Shown one piece after another: positions 5,398 to 6,543 of a stretch of 6,543 bases of DNA. The translations under genes were made by a program, and so were the position numbers. Each line of letters begins with the position of its first letter. The stretch's first letter is position 1. The notes under the pieces were generated by a model. The model ran no database searches, was not told where the DNA came from, and worked only from the letters and a program-made list of their open reading frames with translations. Source of the stretch: Pseudomonadota bacterium (GTDB taxonomy: Bacteria > Pseudomonadota > Alphaproteobacteria > Ferrovibrionales > Ferrovibrionaceae); NCBI GenBank assembly GCA_021793055.1, contig JAJYTL010000183.1:1-6543 (forward strand). The letters are read 5' to 3'.

Positions 5398-6543
5398 CTA
5401 CTTCATACTCTCTAGCCGCTTGCGGCAGAGGTCGAGTACGTCGTTGACGATCTTCTGCACGGCAGGAGTGGGCTCTATAGCCTTCGGCAGAGTGATGGCC
5501 TCTATCGCTGCCGCCATGCGCTTCTTCAGCTCATCAATCGCCCTGTCGGCGTCGCCGGCGCGCAGCCCCGCATTGGTCGCGAGCGCTCTGAAATCCGCGC
5601 GGCGCAGGCCGTCATCCTTACCGTTCAGCTTGAGCGCAAGCCGATCATGCTTGAGATTTGGGAAAACGCGCGTCGTTACGGCATCGTACAGCGGTGCCAT
5701 GCGAACGCTGCGGAACTGCTTGTCGCCCGGCTCGGCGACCTTTAGTAGCGCCATATTCTTTAAGTGCATGTCGCCATCGGCGATGAGCCACGCGAATAGA
5801 GCGCGCTTCACGATGACCAGGGCGTCTTCTTCGGGTGCGGTCGACAATGGTCGCACGGCGCGTCCCACACGCTCCATGGTGCTCTTGTATTTGTCCTCGG
5901 TAGGCAATTCGAGAACAGAACAGAGGTCTTCGAGCGCGAGAAGTCTCGTATCACTCTTGCTCTCGCGAATATCAAATCGCTCGACCACCAACGCCGGCGG
6001 CATGCCGTCTGGCATGGCGACCAGCGCCGTGGCCGGTGCAACGAAGCCCGCAGCACGACCCAGCGCCATGGCCGTCCATTCAACGACAGGCAATGCATCG
6101 TATCCGCCGGTGCCCGCGGGCTTGAGTATGTGGGTGAAAGACATCCCGGTAGCCGGCGACAGCACGCCATCGGGATCGAGATACATAGGCGCCTTGATCT
6201 GAACGCCCGAGAGACGGGGCGTATCAGCGCGCTCATAAATCTGAGCGAGATTGTGCTCGAAGTTCTCTTCGATCTCTGTGCGGCCGGGGCCGGCATACTT
6301 GCCCGTAAAGGCGCCGTCCTTGGTAAATTTCGCCAAGCGCGTTAGCAGAATGTCTTGCGGCAAGGCAGCGAGTTCGGCCTCGCTCTCCGCTATCGTTATA
6401 TTCGATATATAGCGCTTGCCGGAGCGCAGCATCGTGCGCTCGTCCTTGTCTCTAAGGATGCTTTCGAGCCAGCCTTCCGGTAACAAGGAAACGATGAATG
6501 GTGGCAACCTGCCGGGCGTGATTTGGCGTATGAGGGGTGGCCC
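5398..6543 (-). CDS. hipA: HipA-type serine/threonine kinase toxin, N-terminus beyond right window edge
   Basis: The frame is open from the right edge to TAG at 5398, giving 381 visible residues (numbered from the edge). The visible start, GPPLIRQITPGRLPPFIVS, and LLPEGW (20-25) match the interior N-subdomain of HipA, so codons are missing upstream; the TTG at 6507 is not a real start. Kinase features are SGVQIK (112-117, glycine-rich phosphate loop), HILKP (138-142, ATP-binding Lys141), VERFD (187-191), ALEDLCSVLELP (203-214), the catalytic DGDMHLKN (256-263, Asp258 and Asn263) and APLYDA (283-288, metal-binding Asp287). All expected active-site residues are present. HipA kinases phosphorylate translation factors, in E. 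coli glutamyl-tRNA synthetase, and halt growth; a HipB-type repressor gene normally precedes them and would lie outside this window. The DUF6615-like gene follows directly. Target and antitoxin are unseen. Confidence 0.93.
   Translation of the reverse strand, partial: GPPLIRQITPGRLPPFIVSLLPEGWLESILRDKDERTMLRSGKRYISNITIAESEAELAALPQDILLTRLAKFTKDGAFTGKYAGPGRTEIEENFEHNLAQIYERADTPRLSGVQIKAPMYLDPDGVLSPATGMSFTHILKPAGTGGYDALPVVEWTAMALGRAAGFVAPATALVAMPDGMPPALVVERFDIRESKSDTRLLALEDLCSVLELPTEDKYKSTMERVGRAVRPLSTAPEEDALVIVKRALFAWLIADGDMHLKNMALLKVAEPGDKQFRSVRMAPLYDAVTTRVFPNLKHDRLALKLNGKDDGLRRADFRALATNAGLRAGDADRAIDELKKRMAAAIEAITLPKAIEPTPAVQKIVNDVLDLCRKRLESMK

Noticed and set aside
5398..6507. TTG at 6507 as the start of the HipA gene
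   Set aside because: The frame stays open to the window edge, and the residues before the TTG continue HipA-like sequence, so the gene is simply cut by the window.
1..6543. CRISPR array or insertion sequence
   Set aside because: No series of spaced direct repeats and no transposase-like protein was seen on either strand.

Overview
The window looks like chromosomal DNA from an alphaproteobacterium. The left two thirds are very GC-rich by eye (one 60-base line in the radical SAM gene counts to 47 G/C), codons end mostly in G or C, and the tRNA-Gly(CCC) with encoded CCA is of a type I associate with that class. No species can be named.

Left block (1-4041), all genes on the minus strand. In transcription order these are a radical SAM protein with a cysteine-rich C-terminus (4041-3070), a very large ABC exporter-like protein (2929-278), and the 5' end of a gene whose N-terminus looks like a Crp-type cyclic-nucleotide-binding domain (186 to the left edge). 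The ABC protein has a normal six-helix membrane domain. Its nucleotide-binding domain is heavily altered: Walker A Lys is replaced, the Walker B Asp/Glu and H-loop His are not conserved, and about 230 extra residues lie between the Q-loop region and the signature. The cyclic-nucleotide-binding start stops resembling its family after about 31 residues, which is odd.

Centre (4042-4357): an intergenic stretch, then one tRNA-Gly(CCC) gene on the plus strand.

Right block (4358-6543): base composition falls sharply just after the tRNA (20 of 60 G/C at 4381-4440; 25 of 60 at 4981-5040). The block holds a two-gene minus-strand unit: a HipA-type kinase toxin gene (running off the right edge, so its N-terminus is missing) followed 5 bases later by a gene resembling the uncharacterised DUF6615 family, with a possible PD-(D/E)XK nuclease signature. 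The tRNA-adjacent position, the composition change and short repeats beside the tRNA fit the edge of an integrated genomic island carrying a toxin or defence module. No integrase is visible in the window.

The most interesting points are the HipA plus DUF6615 pair beside a tRNA, the PD-(D/E)XK-like motif in the DUF6615-like protein, and the degenerate, enlarged ABC domain paired with a possible cyclic-nucleotide sensor.
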